Source: Candidatus Thioglobus sp. NP1
GTDB lineage: Bacteria > Pseudomonadota > Gammaproteobacteria > PS1 > Pseudothioglobaceae
Assembly: GCF_003326015.1 (NCBI RefSeq)
Contig: NZ_CP023860.1
Coordinates: forward strand, 248,001 to 312,000
DNA: 64,000 nucleotides
Direction of reading: 5' to 3'
This document shows, piece by piece, positions 16,857 through 29,373 of the stretch. The notes beneath the pieces were generated by a model. It saw nothing but the letters and a program-made list of their open reading frames with translations. It had not been told where the DNA came from and did no database searches. A program made the translations under genes and the position numbers. How positions within the stretch are numbered: the stretch's first letter is position 1; every line of letters starts with the position of its first letter.

Positions 16857-17960
16857 ATGAATACCGAACTAAGTGTAGAAGAACTTTTAGATCCATTACA
16901 AACAGTGATTGGTGTTGTCGAAAAAAAACAAACGTTACCAATTCTATCTCATGTTTTAATTCAACTAAAAGAAAAGAAACTAACGCTTACTACAACAGAT
17001 ATGGAGCTAGAAATAAGCGCTTCAAGCAAGATTAAAAGTGATAGCGAGGTTACCTTTACAATATATGCAAAAGATTTAATTGACATAGTAAGAAAACTGC
17101 CAGAAAAAACTTTAATTAAGTTCAAGATTGAAGAAAAGAAAATATACCTAAATGCCAATAAGAATACATTTGAACTAAATACATTTGATCATCTAGACTT
17201 TCCTGCACTTCCAAAGACTCAGAATACAAGTGTGATAAACATAAAACAAGAACTGCTCAAAGAGCTAATTGAAAATACAAGTTTTTCTATGGGCAACCAA
17301 GATATCAGGGCATACTTAAACGGTTTATTTTTTGAGCTTGATCAAAATTCATTAACAGTTGTTGCAACTGATGGACACCGATTATCTATTGGAGAGGTTA
17401 AACAAGACAATAATTTAGAGGAAAGAAAAACTGTAATTCTTCCTAGAAAAGCTGTTTTAGAGTTAACAAAACTTCTTAACAAAAGCTCTCAAAGTAATGC
17501 TGAAATACATTTATCCGATAATTACTTTTCACTTATTGACGTAGATACTAAAATAATTAGCCGGTTAATTGATGGTAATTTTCCAAACTACAAACAAGTG
17601 ATGCCTACCGACTTTAGCAATACTATTGTTATTAATAGGACCGATTTTCTCTCAAGCCTTCAGCAGGCGTCTATATTTGTAGACGAAAGAACAAAGGGCG
17701 TTAAACTTGTTTTTAGAGACGACAAATTAAGTATTTTCTCACACTCAGAAAGAGGAAGAGCTGAAACGCAACTTGAGGTTACCAAACAAGAAAAAGAGTT
17801 AGAAATAGCCTTTAATATTCACTACCTCATTTCAGTCTTAGAAAAATTAACAACCAGGGAAATTAATATGGTGATACCTGGCGGAGAAAACAAGTCTTGC
17901 CTTATTAGTGCTACTGATGATGAAAGTTATCAATATATAATTATGCCAATGAAAATATAA
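16857..17960 (+). CDS. dnaN: DNA polymerase III beta subunit (sliding clamp)
   Basis: The 367-residue protein matches the normal clamp length and contains the three repeated clamp domains. Recognisable segments include KKQTLPILSHVLI in domain 1, VVATDGHRLS in domain 2, and the C-terminal YIIMPMKI that ends most DnaN proteins (usually PMRL/PMRI). It tethers DNA polymerase III to the template. Gene order dnaA-dnaN-recF-gyrB, all plus strand, with only 13 bases to recF, suggests one operon. Confidence 0.98.
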   Translation: MNTELSVEELLDPLQTVIGVVEKKQTLPILSHVLIQLKEKKLTLTTTDMELEISASSKIKSDSEVTFTIYAKDLIDIVRKLPEKTLIKFKIEEKKIYLNANKNTFELNTFDHLDFPALPKTQNTSVINIKQELLKELIENTSFSMGNQDIRAYLNGLFFELDQNSLTVVATDGHRLSIGEVKQDNNLEERKTVILPRKAVLELTKLLNKSSQSNAEIHLSDNYFSLIDVDTKIISRLIDGNFPNYKQVMPTDFSNTIVINRTDFLSSLQQASIFVDERTKGVKLVFRDDKLSIFSHSERGRAETQLEVTKQEKELEIAFNIHYLISVLEKLTTREINMVIPGGENKSCLISATDDESYQYIIMPMKI

Positions 17961-17973
17961 CGTTCGCATTCTA

Positions 17974-19062
17974 ATGGCGAGCATTGAAAAGCTACATATT
18001 TTACGATTCAGAAATTTAAACGATCAGTACCTTGAGCCCAATAAAAAGATAAATCTATTTCTTGGTGAAAATGGACAGGGTAAAACAAATTTAATAGAGT
18101 CAATTTATTATTTAAGCCACAATAGGTCTTTCAAAACCAAAAACACAAGGGAGTTGATTCCGTTTAATGAAGATTTTATTCAAATAAGTGCATTTGTTGA
18201 CAGCTTAAAGGTTGTGCTTAAAAAATCAAAAACTACAAATTCTATATTAATAGATGATCAAAAAATTGCGACAAATAGCAAGCTCACTCAACACCTTCCA
18301 ATCCAAATTATATCCCCAGATAGGGGTTTTGTAGTTGGTGGAACCCCGAAGCTGAAGAGATCTTATCTAGACTGGGGTGTTTATCACGAAAAAACTGAAA
18401 TTTCAAAAACTTATAGGGACTACAACAAGGGCCTTAAAAATATAAACATTTTGCTTTCAAAAAATAGTAGTGCCCTGGAAGACTGGTTTGTACAGATTGC
18501 ACCACTGTCTGTTGAAATATCGATAGCAAGAAAAAAATATATTGATAAGCTTGTAAAAATTCTCGACAGTAACCATTTTAAAAAACTAAGCGGGCTTCTG
18601 GACTTAAACAGTAGATTTGAATTAAGGCTTCAGTCAGGATGGACAAAAGATCTAGATGGTCTGGAAAAAGAGAAGGTCTATGATCATCTTGTTAACAATA
18701 AAGCGTTATATATTAAGACAAAATATTTAAGCCATGGGCCTCACAAGGCCAGCATAGATTTTTCTTTAAATAAACAAGACGAAGTTTTTCTTTCAAGAGG
18801 TGAGCAAAAAACGGCTTCAATAGTTTTCTGGATACTCCAAGTTTTAATTTTGGTTGAACAAAACAACAGTCCAATTATTTTAATTGATGACATTTCATCA
18901 GAGCTTGATCAAAAAAAAATTAATCTGCTTATCGACTTTTTTGTTGGCCTAGATGTTCAAATATTTATAACAGATATTGGTAATACTTTAATTTCTATTG
19001 ATGAAAAAAACGCAACAACTTTTGAAATAAATAATGGCCATATAACAAGAAAGGAACACTGA
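17974..19062 (+). CDS. recF: DNA replication and repair protein RecF
   Basis: RecF loads RecA at single-strand gaps together with RecO and RecR. The 362-residue SMC-like ATPase shows Walker A GENGQGKTNLIE near residue 30, the ABC-type signature LSRGEQK near residue 272, and Walker B with the following acidic residues in ILIDDISSELD near 308. It begins 13 bases after dnaN. Confidence 0.97.
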   Translation: MASIEKLHILRFRNLNDQYLEPNKKINLFLGENGQGKTNLIESIYYLSHNRSFKTKNTRELIPFNEDFIQISAFVDSLKVVLKKSKTTNSILIDDQKIATNSKLTQHLPIQIISPDRGFVVGGTPKLKRSYLDWGVYHEKTEISKTYRDYNKGLKNINILLSKNSSALEDWFVQIAPLSVEISIARKKYIDKLVKILDSNHFKKLSGLLDLNSRFELRLQSGWTKDLDGLEKEKVYDHLVNNKALYIKTKYLSHGPHKASIDFSLNKQDEVFLSRGEQKTASIVFWILQVLILVEQNNSPIILIDDISSELDQKKINLLIDFFVGLDVQIFITDIGNTLISIDEKNATTFEINNGHITRKEH

Positions 19063-19158
19063 TCTTTTTGAAAGAAAGCACTGTAAGAAAACACAAAAAT
19101 ACCAACCTATCAGTAGGCTGAAAAGTGCCCATTCATGGTATAATAATTTTATTTATAG

Positions 19159-21555
<2,397 letters not shown>

Positions 21556-21583
21556 GATTTAAACCACCAGCGACTTCATTTAA

Positions 21584-21602
21584 GTAGTTATTTTATAACT
21601 AC
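21584..21602. terminator. Small hairpin between convergent gyrB and leuS
   Basis: GTAGTTAT and ATAACTAC form an 8-bp perfect stem with a TTT loop, overlapping the leuS stop codon. It is AT-rich and lacks a following T run, so termination strength is doubtful, but it is the only structure between the two converging genes. Confidence 0.3.
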
Positions 21603-24041
21603 ATTAACTAATTTGTTAGGAACCATAATAACTCGCACTATTTCTTTTCCATTGGTAAATCTCGTTATCGATTCATCAGAAAAAACTAAACTCTCAACAT
21701 GTTCTTGTGATGAATTTAGTGGAGACATTATTTTTGCCCTAAGCTTTCCATTTACCTGAACAATAATTTGGACGCTATCTTGGATAAGTGCCGACTCATC
21801 AACTGTTGGCCAAAGCTCATTAACAATAGCATCTGTCCCTCCAAGTAAAAACCATAAATGGTGACATAGGTGAGGGATAACAGGACTAAGTGATTTCACC
21901 ATAATCTCAATAGTTTCTTGCATAATAGCAATACCCTGGTTTGACTTATCATTAAATTTGGAAAGAGTATTGTTGAGTTCCATCATAGTGGCGATTGCTG
22001 TATTAAAAGAGTGTCTTCTACCAAAGTCATCGCCAACTTTCTTAAGTGCTTGATGTGTTTTTTGTCTCATATCTTTTTGTTCTTCGTTTAAAGAAGAGGC
22101 TTCAAGCTTATAACTTATTGCAGCATCCTTTTTTTCAATAAAGCTGATGACAAGACGATAAAATTTACTTATAAATCTATGGGCACCTTCAATTCCAGAG
22201 TCTGACCATTCTAGATCTTGGGTTGGTGGGGCAGCAAATAATATAAACAAACGAGCTGTATCAGCCCCATACTTTTCAATCATATCTTGTGGATCGACCG
22301 TATTACCTTTTGATTTACTCATTTTTGCACCATCCTTTAAGACCATTCCCTGAGTAAGAAGGTTTGTAAAAGGCTCACTGCTTGAAACTATTCCAGCGTC
22401 TCTTAGGAGTTTAGTAAAGAATCTTGAGTATAAAAGGTGCAGAATGGCATGTTCAATTCCTCCTATATATTGATCAACAGGCAGCCAATAATTTGCCCTC
22501 TCATCTAAGATGCTTTGGTCTTGATCAACACAAGCATATCTTGCGTAGTACCACGAAGATTCAAAAAAAGTATCTAAGGTATCAGTTTCTCTCTTAGCAG
22601 GCAGGCCACATTTGGGGCATGTCGTTTTACAGAATTCAGGGACCTTCTCTAGGGGAGAGCCAACACCATCAATTGTAATATTTTCAGGAAGTTTTATTGG
22701 TAAATCGGCAGTGCTTGATGCTACAGAGCCACATGATGGACAGTTGATTATTGGTATTGGACAGCCCCAGTATCTCTGTCTTGAAACTCCCCAGTCACGT
22801 AAGCGGTAGTTAGTTTTTAGTTTACCAAGACCTTTTTCAGCAAGTTTGGTGCTTATAGCACTAAAAGCCTTACTAAAGTCCATGCCATTAAACTCTCCAG
22901 AGTTTATAAGAAGACCTTTTTCAACGAATGCATTTTTTGTTATGTCGGCCTCACCAGTTACTGGTTTTATAACCTCATAAACTGGAATTTCATATTTTTT
23001 TGCAAACTCATAGTCCCTTTGATCATGAGCTGGTACGCTCATTACTGCTCCAGTTCCATAACCCATAAGTACAAAATTTGCAATCCAAATAGGAACATCA
23101 TCACCAGTTATTGGATGGGTACAAACCAAACCAGAATTAACACCCTTTTTTTCCATAGTTTCCATCGCCGCCTCAGATGTTTCCATCTTTTTACATTCAT
23201 CTAAGAAAGCCTTAATCTTGTCATTTTTTTTGCTAGCTTGAATCGCAAGTGGGTGTTCTGAGGCAATGGCAAGATAAGTTACCCCAAGTAGAGTATCTGG
23301 TCGGGTAGTGTAAACAGTTAAAGCCTCATTGTTTAAAAGTTTGAAGTCAATATCTACTCCAACAGATTTACCAATCCAGTTTGTTTGCATCATCTTAACT
23401 GCTTCTGGCCAGCCTTCTAGTTTTTCAATATCAGTAAGTAGCTCATCAGCATAATCGGTTATCTTCATATACCATTGTGAAATCTCTTTTTTCTCGACGG
23501 GGACACCTGAGCGCCAGCCACAACCATCAATAACTTGTTCATTCGCAAGAACAGTTTGATCAACAGGATCCCAGTTAACAACTGCTTTTTTCTTATAAAC
23601 CAAGCCCTTTTCAAATAGCTTAATAAAAAACCATTGCTCCCAGCGATAGTATTTTGGATGACATGTTGCTAGTTCCCTTGACCAGTCATATCCAAAACCC
23701 AGTTGAACCAGCTGGGTTTTCATATGCTCGATATTCTTATAAGTCCATTGAGCAGGAGGAACCTTGTTTTGCATTGCTGCATTTTCAGCTGGTAGACCAA
23801 AAGCATCCCAACCAATTGGTTGCATTACATTTTTCCCAAGCATTTTCTGATATCTAGAAATGACATCACCAATACTATAATTTCTTACGTGTCCCATATG
23901 AAGTTTGCCAGATGGATATGGCAGCATAGAAAGGCAGTAGTACTTTTCTTTGGTTGCATCTTCAACAACAACGAAAGAAGCATTTTTCTCCCAATAATTT
24001 TGAGCATCTTTCTCTATTTTCTTGGCGTTATATTCGTGCAT
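21588..24041 (-). CDS. leuS: Leucyl-tRNA synthetase
   Basis: It charges tRNA-Leu with leucine in the cytoplasm. The 817-residue class I synthetase has the HIGH-type motif [15 protein letters not shown] near residue 40, the CP1 editing domain with [19 protein letters not shown], a Cys-X2-Cys zinc-like pair set (CPSCGS, CPKCG) near 430-470, and the KMSKS loop [14 protein letters not shown] near residue 575. The C-terminal domain ends as usual. Confidence 0.98.
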   Translation of the reverse strand: MHEYNAKKIEKDAQNYWEKNASFVVVEDATKEKYYCLSMLPYPSGKLHMGHVRNYSIGDVISRYQKMLGKNVMQPIGWDAFGLPAENAAMQNKVPPAQWTYKNIEHMKTQLVQLGFGYDWSRELATCHPKYYRWEQWFFIKLFEKGLVYKKKAVVNWDPVDQTVLANEQVIDGCGWRSGVPVEKKEISQWYMKITDYADELLTDIEKLEGWPEAVKMMQTNWIGKSVGVDIDFKLLNNEALTVYTTRPDTLLGVTYLAIASEHPLAIQASKKNDKIKAFLDECKKMETSEAAMETMEKKGVNSGLVCTHPITGDDVPIWIANFVLMGYGTGAVMSVPAHDQRDYEFAKKYEIPVYEVIKPVTGEADITKNAFVEKGLLINSGEFNGMDFSKAFSAISTKLAEKGLGKLKTNYRLRDWGVSRQRYWGCPIPIINCPSCGSVASSTADLPIKLPENITIDGVGSPLEKVPEFCKTTCPKCGLPAKRETDTLDTFFESSWYYARYACVDQDQSILDERANYWLPVDQYIGGIEHAILHLLYSRFFTKLLRDAGIVSSSEPFTNLLTQGMVLKDGAKMSKSKGNTVDPQDMIEKYGADTARLFILFAAPPTQDLEWSDSGIEGAHRFISKFYRLVISFIEKKDAAISYKLEASSLNEEQKDMRQKTHQALKKVGDDFGRRHSFNTAIATMMELNNTLSKFNDKSNQGIAIMQETIEIMVKSLSPVIPHLCHHLWFLLGGTDAIVNELWPTVDESALIQDSVQIIVQVNGKLRAKIMSPLNSSQEHVESLVFSDESITRFTNGKEIVRVIMVPNKLVNVVIK

Positions 24042-24062
24042 TATTTAAGTTATTGAGAATAG

Positions 24063-25025
24063 TTAATTAAGTTTAAGAGAGCCAACTAAAGAGCTTACAT
24101 TTTCCAACCCATGATCATCTAGATATTGGCTGATACCATTATTAATTTCTTTGCAAACTAGGGGATCATAAAACAAAGCAGTTCCAACACCAACCGTATT
24201 AGCACCGGCAATAATAAATTCGATTGCATCTTTTGAGTTAATAATTCCACCTTGGCCAATTATTGGAATATTGTGTTTCTTGCTTGCCTCATAAACCTGA
24301 TGAACCTTCAGAAGAGCAATTGGTTTTATTGCTGGCCCAGACAAGCCTCCTCGATTGTTTCCGATAATTGGTTTTTTACTTTTAATATCGATTGCCATAC
24401 CCATAACGGTATTTATAACGGCAAGACCATCACTCCCAGCATCTATGCAGCGAAGAGCATTATGAGCAATATCAGTTTGGTTTGGTGAGAGTTTGGTTAT
24501 GATTGGCTTGGAGGTGTTTTTTCGGCAAATTTCAACTACTCTAAAAGACATTTCTGGATCATTTCCAAATGCTACGCCACCCTCCTTTACATTTGGGCAA
24601 GAAATATTAATTTCAATTGCGTCGATATCAGTATCATCAAAATGCCTGGCAATTTCCCCGTACTCCTCTACGCTTGAGCCAGATATATTAATAATAAACT
24701 TTGCTTCAGTTTTATCTAGACCAGGCATAATCTCCTCAATTACCGCTTGTGTTCCAGGGTTTTGAAGGCCGATAGCATTAAGCATTCCATTGGGGGTTTC
24801 AGCTATTCTATGGAGTTTGTTTCCTAAGCGGGCATCAAGGGTTGTTCCTTTAAGGCAAACAGCCCCAATATCTGAGTTAGAAAAGCCTTTAATTCTTGTG
24901 TATTCTTCACCAAAACCAACACAACCAGAAAGCAAAACTATAGGCGAGTTTAGCGACATCCCACAAAAACTTGTATGAAGATTTTTTTGCATTGTCGCCA
25001 TTATACTTTTATGATGACTTTGCAT
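24063..25025 (-). CDS. pyrD: Dihydroorotate dehydrogenase catalytic subunit, class 1B
   Basis: It oxidises dihydroorotate to orotate in pyrimidine synthesis. The FMN TIM barrel shows SGCVGFGEEY near the start and NISCPNVKEGG, where the Cys is the active-site base typical of class 1 enzymes; the membrane class 2 enzyme of most Gammaproteobacteria uses Ser. The ending GVGTALFYDPLVCKEI is the FMN phosphate site. Class 1B normally pairs with the FAD/2Fe-2S subunit PyrK, which is not in the window. In-frame ATGs also occur at 25001 and 24992; 24992 gives the typical family start. No start has a clear ribosome-binding site. Confidence 0.85.
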   Translation of the reverse strand: MQSHHKSIMATMQKNLHTSFCGMSLNSPIVLLSGCVGFGEEYTRIKGFSNSDIGAVCLKGTTLDARLGNKLHRIAETPNGMLNAIGLQNPGTQAVIEEIMPGLDKTEAKFIINISGSSVEEYGEIARHFDDTDIDAIEINISCPNVKEGGVAFGNDPEMSFRVVEICRKNTSKPIITKLSPNQTDIAHNALRCIDAGSDGLAVINTVMGMAIDIKSKKPIIGNNRGGLSGPAIKPIALLKVHQVYEASKKHNIPIIGQGGIINSKDAIEFIIAGANTVGVGTALFYDPLVCKEINNGISQYLDDHGLENVSSLVGSLKLN

Positions 25026-25051
25026 CCATTAACTTCGGCTAAAATATTGTT

Positions 25052-25693
25052 ATGAATGGAGTGTTTATTACTGGCAGTAATACAAATGTTGGAAAAACAA
25101 TTGTTGGCATTGAGATTATTAAGTTCCTAAGTAAGACTCGCTCTGTTAAGGCTCGAAAGCCTGTTGAAACAAACTGTCAAATAGTTAATGGCAATTATTT
25201 ACCCAGAGATGCTGAAGCACTTAATAATGCTTGTTTTAAACAGGAGCCACTCAATAAAGTATGCCCTTTTTGCTTTGAGCTCGAGGCGAGCCCAGAAGAT
25301 GCGAGCTTAGATGTGGGGACGCCAATTAGTCTAGACCAGTTATCAGATGCATGCCACACTGGTGTTAAAGGTAGTTTTGTTGTAATCGAAGGAGCAGGAG
25401 GACTATATTCACCAATAGCAGATGGCGCTTTAAATTCAGATTTAGCCATACAACTTAAGGTGCCAATTGTAATTGTAATACGTGATGAGTTAGGGGCCAT
25501 TAGCCAAGCACTTATGTCAATCGATGCCGCTAAGAAAAATAATCTTGAGGTTTCTTGCGTAATATTAAATGAAATAATACCCAATAGTCTTTCTAATAAA
25601 AAAGGCCTTATTAAATATACAAATGTTCCTGTTATTTCATTTTCTAAAAAGAGGATGGGGCGTTTTTATTCTGATATTGAGGGTTTATTCTAG
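25052..25693 (+). CDS. bioD: Dethiobiotin synthetase
   Basis: BioD closes the ureido ring of dethiobiotin from diaminopelargonate, CO2 and ATP, the penultimate biotin step. The 213-residue protein starts MNGVFITGSNTNVGKTIVG with the modified P-loop, then KPVETNC and the second loop VVIEGAGGLYSP, all hallmarks of BioD. It is divergent from pyrD with 26 bases between starts and overlaps the convergent sspB by nine bases. No other biotin gene is near. Confidence 0.93.
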   Translation: MNGVFITGSNTNVGKTIVGIEIIKFLSKTRSVKARKPVETNCQIVNGNYLPRDAEALNNACFKQEPLNKVCPFCFELEASPEDASLDVGTPISLDQLSDACHTGVKGSFVVIEGAGGLYSPIADGALNSDLAIQLKVPIVIVIRDELGAISQALMSIDAAKKNNLEVSCVILNEIIPNSLSNKKGLIKYTNVPVISFSKKRMGRFYSDIEGLF

Positions 25694-26035
25694 GATTTTT
25701 AAGCCTGGTTTTTTGGCGTCATCTTCAGTCTTATTTGCAAAAACCATGCCCTCCCCATTTTCTTGTGCATAGATTGACAGCACTGCGTGACAAGGCACTA
25801 TAATTTTTTCAGACTTACCATTAAACCTTGCTCTAAAAGTAATTTGTTCATTTGTTATTTGTTTGTCAGAAGCTGCAGATGTGCCTATATTGAGTACAAT
25901 CTTGCCTTTCTTAATAAAGCCTTTAGGAACAAAAACACCATCTACCGAACAATCTACTAACAAATAAGGTGTGAGGTTAGAGTCTTCAATCCAACTACAA
26001 TAGGCGCGGATTAGATAAGGAATGACTCCAGGCAT
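25685..26035 (-). CDS. sspB: ClpXP protease specificity-enhancing factor SspB
   Basis: SspB delivers ssrA-tagged peptides to ClpXP. The 116-residue protein has the compact beta-rich adaptor domain (PYLIRAYCSWIEDSNLTPYL at the start; ITFRARFNGKSEKIIVPCHAVLSIYAQE in the core) and a short, charged tail ending in KKPGLKILE, which resembles the ClpX-docking tail. It follows sspA by ten bases, the standard sspAB pair. Confidence 0.94.
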   Translation of the reverse strand: MPGVIPYLIRAYCSWIEDSNLTPYLLVDCSVDGVFVPKGFIKKGKIVLNIGTSAASDKQITNEQITFRARFNGKSEKIIVPCHAVLSIYAQENGEGMVFANKTEDDAKKPGLKILE

Positions 26036-26045
26036 AAGCTAATCC

Positions 26046-26675
26046 TTAGTTAAAATCCTTTTCTGCAAAAGTAAGACTTTCATGAAAACCTTCTTTTTCA
26101 AAAAGTCTGTTTGCATAAGCAGTAATTGGTTTTGCCTTTTGATCCAACGAAATTCCTAAAAGGTCTAAACGCCAAAGAATTGGGGCAATACAGACATCAA
26201 CTAAAGTCATCGATTCGCTATTGAAATAAGGCTTATGAGAAAAGAATGGTAAGAGTTCTATAAGGTTTCCGTGAAGAGCTTTTCTGGCAGCATCAGACTC
26301 CTTTTTGCTGCCGTTAAGAATTGTATCGACTAGCTCATACCAACAGCCTTCAGCTCTTGTAAAGCGATAGATCAAGAGTCTTTTTGCAGCTTTTTCAATT
26401 GGATCCACAGGGAGTAAAGGAGGAAAAGGAAAGCGCTCATCTAAGTACTCCATAATTACAGAAAGATCATACAGGACCATGCCCCTATCAAAAAGAGTTG
26501 GAAGAGTTTCACAGGGATTAAGCTCTAAAACTTCTTCTGGCATTTCGTCTAGTTTTACTTCTAAGACTTCCCTTTCAATAGATTTGTGAGCCATTATAAA
26601 GCGCACTGCATGAGACTCTAGCTCTTGAGATGCAGAGTAAAGTGTAGTTGAAGCTGGATTAGGTTTAGTTAGCAT
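26046..26675 (-). CDS. sspA: Stringent starvation protein A (GST fold)
   Basis: SspA is a glutathione-S-transferase-fold protein that binds RNA polymerase and alters promoter choice under stress. The 209-residue sequence has an N-terminal thioredoxin-like domain (with ELNPCETLPTLFDRGMVLYD, where family members have the cis-Pro LPT) and an alpha-helical C-terminal domain with PVDPIEKAAKRLLIYRFTRAE. It precedes sspB and follows petABC in transcription order petA-petB-petC-sspA-sspB, a conserved proteobacterial cluster. Confidence 0.92.
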   Translation of the reverse strand: MLTKPNPASTTLYSASQELESHAVRFIMAHKSIEREVLEVKLDEMPEEVLELNPCETLPTLFDRGMVLYDLSVIMEYLDERFPFPPLLPVDPIEKAAKRLLIYRFTRAEGCWYELVDTILNGSKKESDAARKALHGNLIELLPFFSHKPYFNSESMTLVDVCIAPILWRLDLLGISLDQKAKPITAYANRLFEKEGFHESLTFAEKDFN

Positions 26676-26756
26676 AAGTATTTACCAAAAAAAAATTAAA
26701 AAAAAATAAGGCTATTCTATTAATAAGAGCCAATTAAAAAAGATATTTGTCAGAGA

Positions 26757-27440
26757 CTAGTCCCGTGAGCGCCAAACTCCATACTTAACATCTTTCCAAT
26801 ATTCTTTTTTAAGCATATAGGTTAGTATAAAGAGAATTCCTAAAAAAAGTAAAACCCATTTTCCAAGGGTTAGTCTAATTAGTTTCGCAGGCTCACCAAC
26901 ATAATCTAGAAAGTTAGTGATATCTCTAACATCATTATCGAAACCAGCCTCAGACTGTCCCTCTTGAAGTGGCCATAGTACATGAGGCATTGAGGCATTA
27001 ACAAGGACCGTATTGTTTACCCCAAATATCCTAGACTCATCAGTATAAAAGCTGCGAAGGTAGGTATAAATCCAATCAGTTCCTTTTGACCTTGCAACCA
27101 AAGAGAGGTCGGGAGGAACTCCACCAAACCATTTTGAAGCTCCATCCTCTGGCATTGCCGTTGTGACCGACTCACCTACTTTTTTGCCAGCAAACATTAG
27201 GTTTGTAGCAACTTGTTCTTCAGTAAGATTAAGGTCTTTAGCAATGCGGTTATAGCGCATAAAACTTATGGCATGACAGCCTGAACAATAGTTCATAAAA
27301 AGTTTTGCGCCATTTTGTAAAGAGGCTTCATCAAAAATATCAGTATTTGCATGATCTAACTGAACCTTGCTAGCAGCATAAATATTTGCAGAGAGCAGCA
27401 GAGTAAAAAAAACAAATAATAATTTAAAGTTTTTTCCCAT
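26757..27440 (-). CDS. petC: Ubiquinol-cytochrome c reductase, cytochrome c1
   Basis: Membrane-anchored c-type cytochrome of the bc1 complex, which passes electrons from the Rieske protein to soluble cytochrome c. The 227-residue precursor has a signal peptide (FKLLFVFFTLLLSANIYA), a heme motif CSGCH near residue 55, the distal Met region ASMPHVLWP near residue 150, and a C-terminal transmembrane anchor ending in a basic tail. It starts two bases after the petB stop. Confidence 0.96.
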   Translation of the reverse strand: MGKNFKLLFVFFTLLLSANIYAASKVQLDHANTDIFDEASLQNGAKLFMNYCSGCHAISFMRYNRIAKDLNLTEEQVATNLMFAGKKVGESVTTAMPEDGASKWFGGVPPDLSLVARSKGTDWIYTYLRSFYTDESRIFGVNNTVLVNASMPHVLWPLQEGQSEAGFDNDVRDITNFLDYVGEPAKLIRLTLGKWVLLFLGILFILTYMLKKEYWKDVKYGVWRSRD

Positions 27441-27442
27441 AA

Positions 27443-28666
27443 CTAGGCAGTTACCCTATCAGGAACTTCTTTTGTTTTTCCAAGAGTGCTATACCAAGGC
27501 ATTAAGAGGAAAAATGCAAAATATAGGCCTGTAAAAATTCGAGCTAGTAATACATACAAAGGGGTAACTGGTTGAACTCCAAGCCAACCTAACATTATAA
27601 AACTGACTACAAAAATTCCAAGAATCCATTTATAGATTGGGCTTCGATAGCGAATAGATTTAACTGGACTTCTATCTAACCACGGCAGGAAGAAAAATAC
27701 TAATAAGGCCGCAAACATGGCTAATACGCCTGGAAATTGAGAGCCAAACAATGGAGGTATTGCTCTTAAAACAGAGTAATAAGGGGTTAGGTACCATAGA
27801 GGTGCAATATGTTCTGGAGTCTTAAGTGGGTTAGCCTCAATAAAATTTGGAGCCTCAAGAAAGTAGCCATTTAGAGCTGGGGCATAAAAGACTACAGCAC
27901 AAAAAATCCATAAAAATGCAACAGCACCCATAGCGTCTTTCACGGTGAAATAGGGGTGGAATGGAATACCATCTTTAGGAATACCATCCTTATCTTTGTT
28001 CTTCTTTATCTCAATACCATCAGGATTATTCGAGCCAACTGTATGAAGCGCTACGATATGAAGAAAAACTAAAACAACAAGAATAAGCGGAAGAACAACA
28101 ACATGCAAGGAGAAGAAGCGATTCAAGGTTGCATCACCAACAGCATAGTCACCTAAGATCCACACTAATAAATCTGGACCAACAACTGGAACCGAGCCAA
28201 AAAGCGAGATAATTACTTGAGCTCCCCAAAACGACATTTGTCCCCATGGTAAAACATAGCCAAAGAAGGCCTCTGCTAATAATAGGATGTATAGCACCAT
28301 CCCAAGAATCCATATTAATTCCCTTGGGCCTTTATAAGAACCATACAAAAGAGCTCGCATCATATGTAGATAGATAATAATAAAAAAGGCGGAAGCCCCT
28401 GTTGAGTGTAAATAACGAATAAACCAACCCCATTCTACATCACGCATAATGTACTCAACTGATGCAAAGGCGTATTCAGCATCAGGCTTATAGTGCATTG
28501 TAAGGAAGATTCCAGTAAGCAATTGCATGCCAAGCATTAAAATTGCAAGTCCACCAAAAAAATACCAAATATTGAAGTTTCTTGGTGTGTAGTATTCAGC
28601 TAAATGTTCGTTAAAAACTTTAGTCAACGGAAATCTTTGGTCTATCCAGCTTTGTTTATTATTCAT
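27443..28666 (-). CDS. petB: Ubiquinol-cytochrome c reductase, cytochrome b
   Basis: The membrane core of the bc1 complex, with the two b hemes and the quinone sites. At 407 residues it has about eight transmembrane helices. Visible hallmarks are the heme-ligand helix RYLHSTGASAFFIIIYLHMM, the Qo-site stretch EAFFGYVLPWGQMSFWGAQ, the second histidine helix RFFSLHVVVLPLILVVLVFLH, and PEHIAPLWYLTPYY (variant of the PEWY Qo motif). It is between petA and petC. Confidence 0.97.
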   Translation of the reverse strand: MNNKQSWIDQRFPLTKVFNEHLAEYYTPRNFNIWYFFGGLAILMLGMQLLTGIFLTMHYKPDAEYAFASVEYIMRDVEWGWFIRYLHSTGASAFFIIIYLHMMRALLYGSYKGPRELIWILGMVLYILLLAEAFFGYVLPWGQMSFWGAQVIISLFGSVPVVGPDLLVWILGDYAVGDATLNRFFSLHVVVLPLILVVLVFLHIVALHTVGSNNPDGIEIKKNKDKDGIPKDGIPFHPYFTVKDAMGAVAFLWIFCAVVFYAPALNGYFLEAPNFIEANPLKTPEHIAPLWYLTPYYSVLRAIPPLFGSQFPGVLAMFAALLVFFFLPWLDRSPVKSIRYRSPIYKWILGIFVVSFIMLGWLGVQPVTPLYVLLARIFTGLYFAFFLLMPWYSTLGKTKEVPDRVTA

Positions 28667-28670
28667 TTTT

Positions 28671-29288
28671 TTATACTATTTCTGGGTCAATACCAATACG
28701 AATAAGCGTATCAGTCATATATTTATATGGCGGTATTACAAGATTCGTTGGCGCTGGTACTCCAGCATATACTCTCCCGGCAAGGTCAAATTTTGAACCA
28801 TGACAAGGACAATAAAAGCCACCTTTCCAGCTGCTTCCACCAAGGTCTGCAGCACCTGGCTCAGGACGATAAGTGGGCGAGCAGCCAAGATGAGTGCAAA
28901 CGCCAACAATTACAGCAACACTTTCTTTATTTTCAATAGACCTAAATTTTTTTGTTACATAAGAGGGTTGTTGATTTTTTGAATTACCAGTTCCATTAGG
29001 ATCAGCTAAATTATCAACTACCTCGACAGAATTCAGTTCTTTAAGGGCTTTTTCATCTCTTTTAAATATCCAAATCGGTTTTTTGCGCCATAAAACACGA
29101 ACAAGCTGCCCTGACTCAAGCTTTGATATATCAACATCAACCGGAGCACCAGCCGCTTTGGCTTTTGATGATGGCTTCCAAGTTGATAAAAAAGGCCATG
29201 CAGCGAAACCAAATCCAACGGCACCAACAACACCTGTTGCTTTTGTTAAAAAGCGTCTTTTATTTAGGTCTATTGTTTGTTCTGACAT
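28671..29288 (-). CDS. petA: Ubiquinol-cytochrome c reductase, Rieske iron-sulfur subunit
   Basis: Carries the 2Fe-2S cluster of the bc1 complex. The 205-residue protein has an N-terminal Tat-type anchor (NKRRFLTKATGVVGAVGFG) and the two cluster-binding loops CTHLGC near residue 132 and CPCHGS near residue 160. It is the first gene of petABC, four bases before petB. Confidence 0.97.
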   Translation of the reverse strand: MSEQTIDLNKRRFLTKATGVVGAVGFGFAAWPFLSTWKPSSKAKAAGAPVDVDISKLESGQLVRVLWRKKPIWIFKRDEKALKELNSVEVVDNLADPNGTGNSKNQQPSYVTKKFRSIENKESVAVIVGVCTHLGCSPTYRPEPGAADLGGSSWKGGFYCPCHGSKFDLAGRVYAGVPAPTNLVIPPYKYMTDTLIRIGIDPEIV

Positions 29289-29373
29289 TAAAATTCCGAA
29301 TGATTTTAGTTGAAAAGCCGCACTATTATAAAGTATATGACAGATATTTAAAAGTAAAAACTACACACATAGC

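Noticed and set aside
25195-25584. Open frame antisense to bioD
   Set aside because: Shadow of bioD codon usage; no start signal or recognisable domain.
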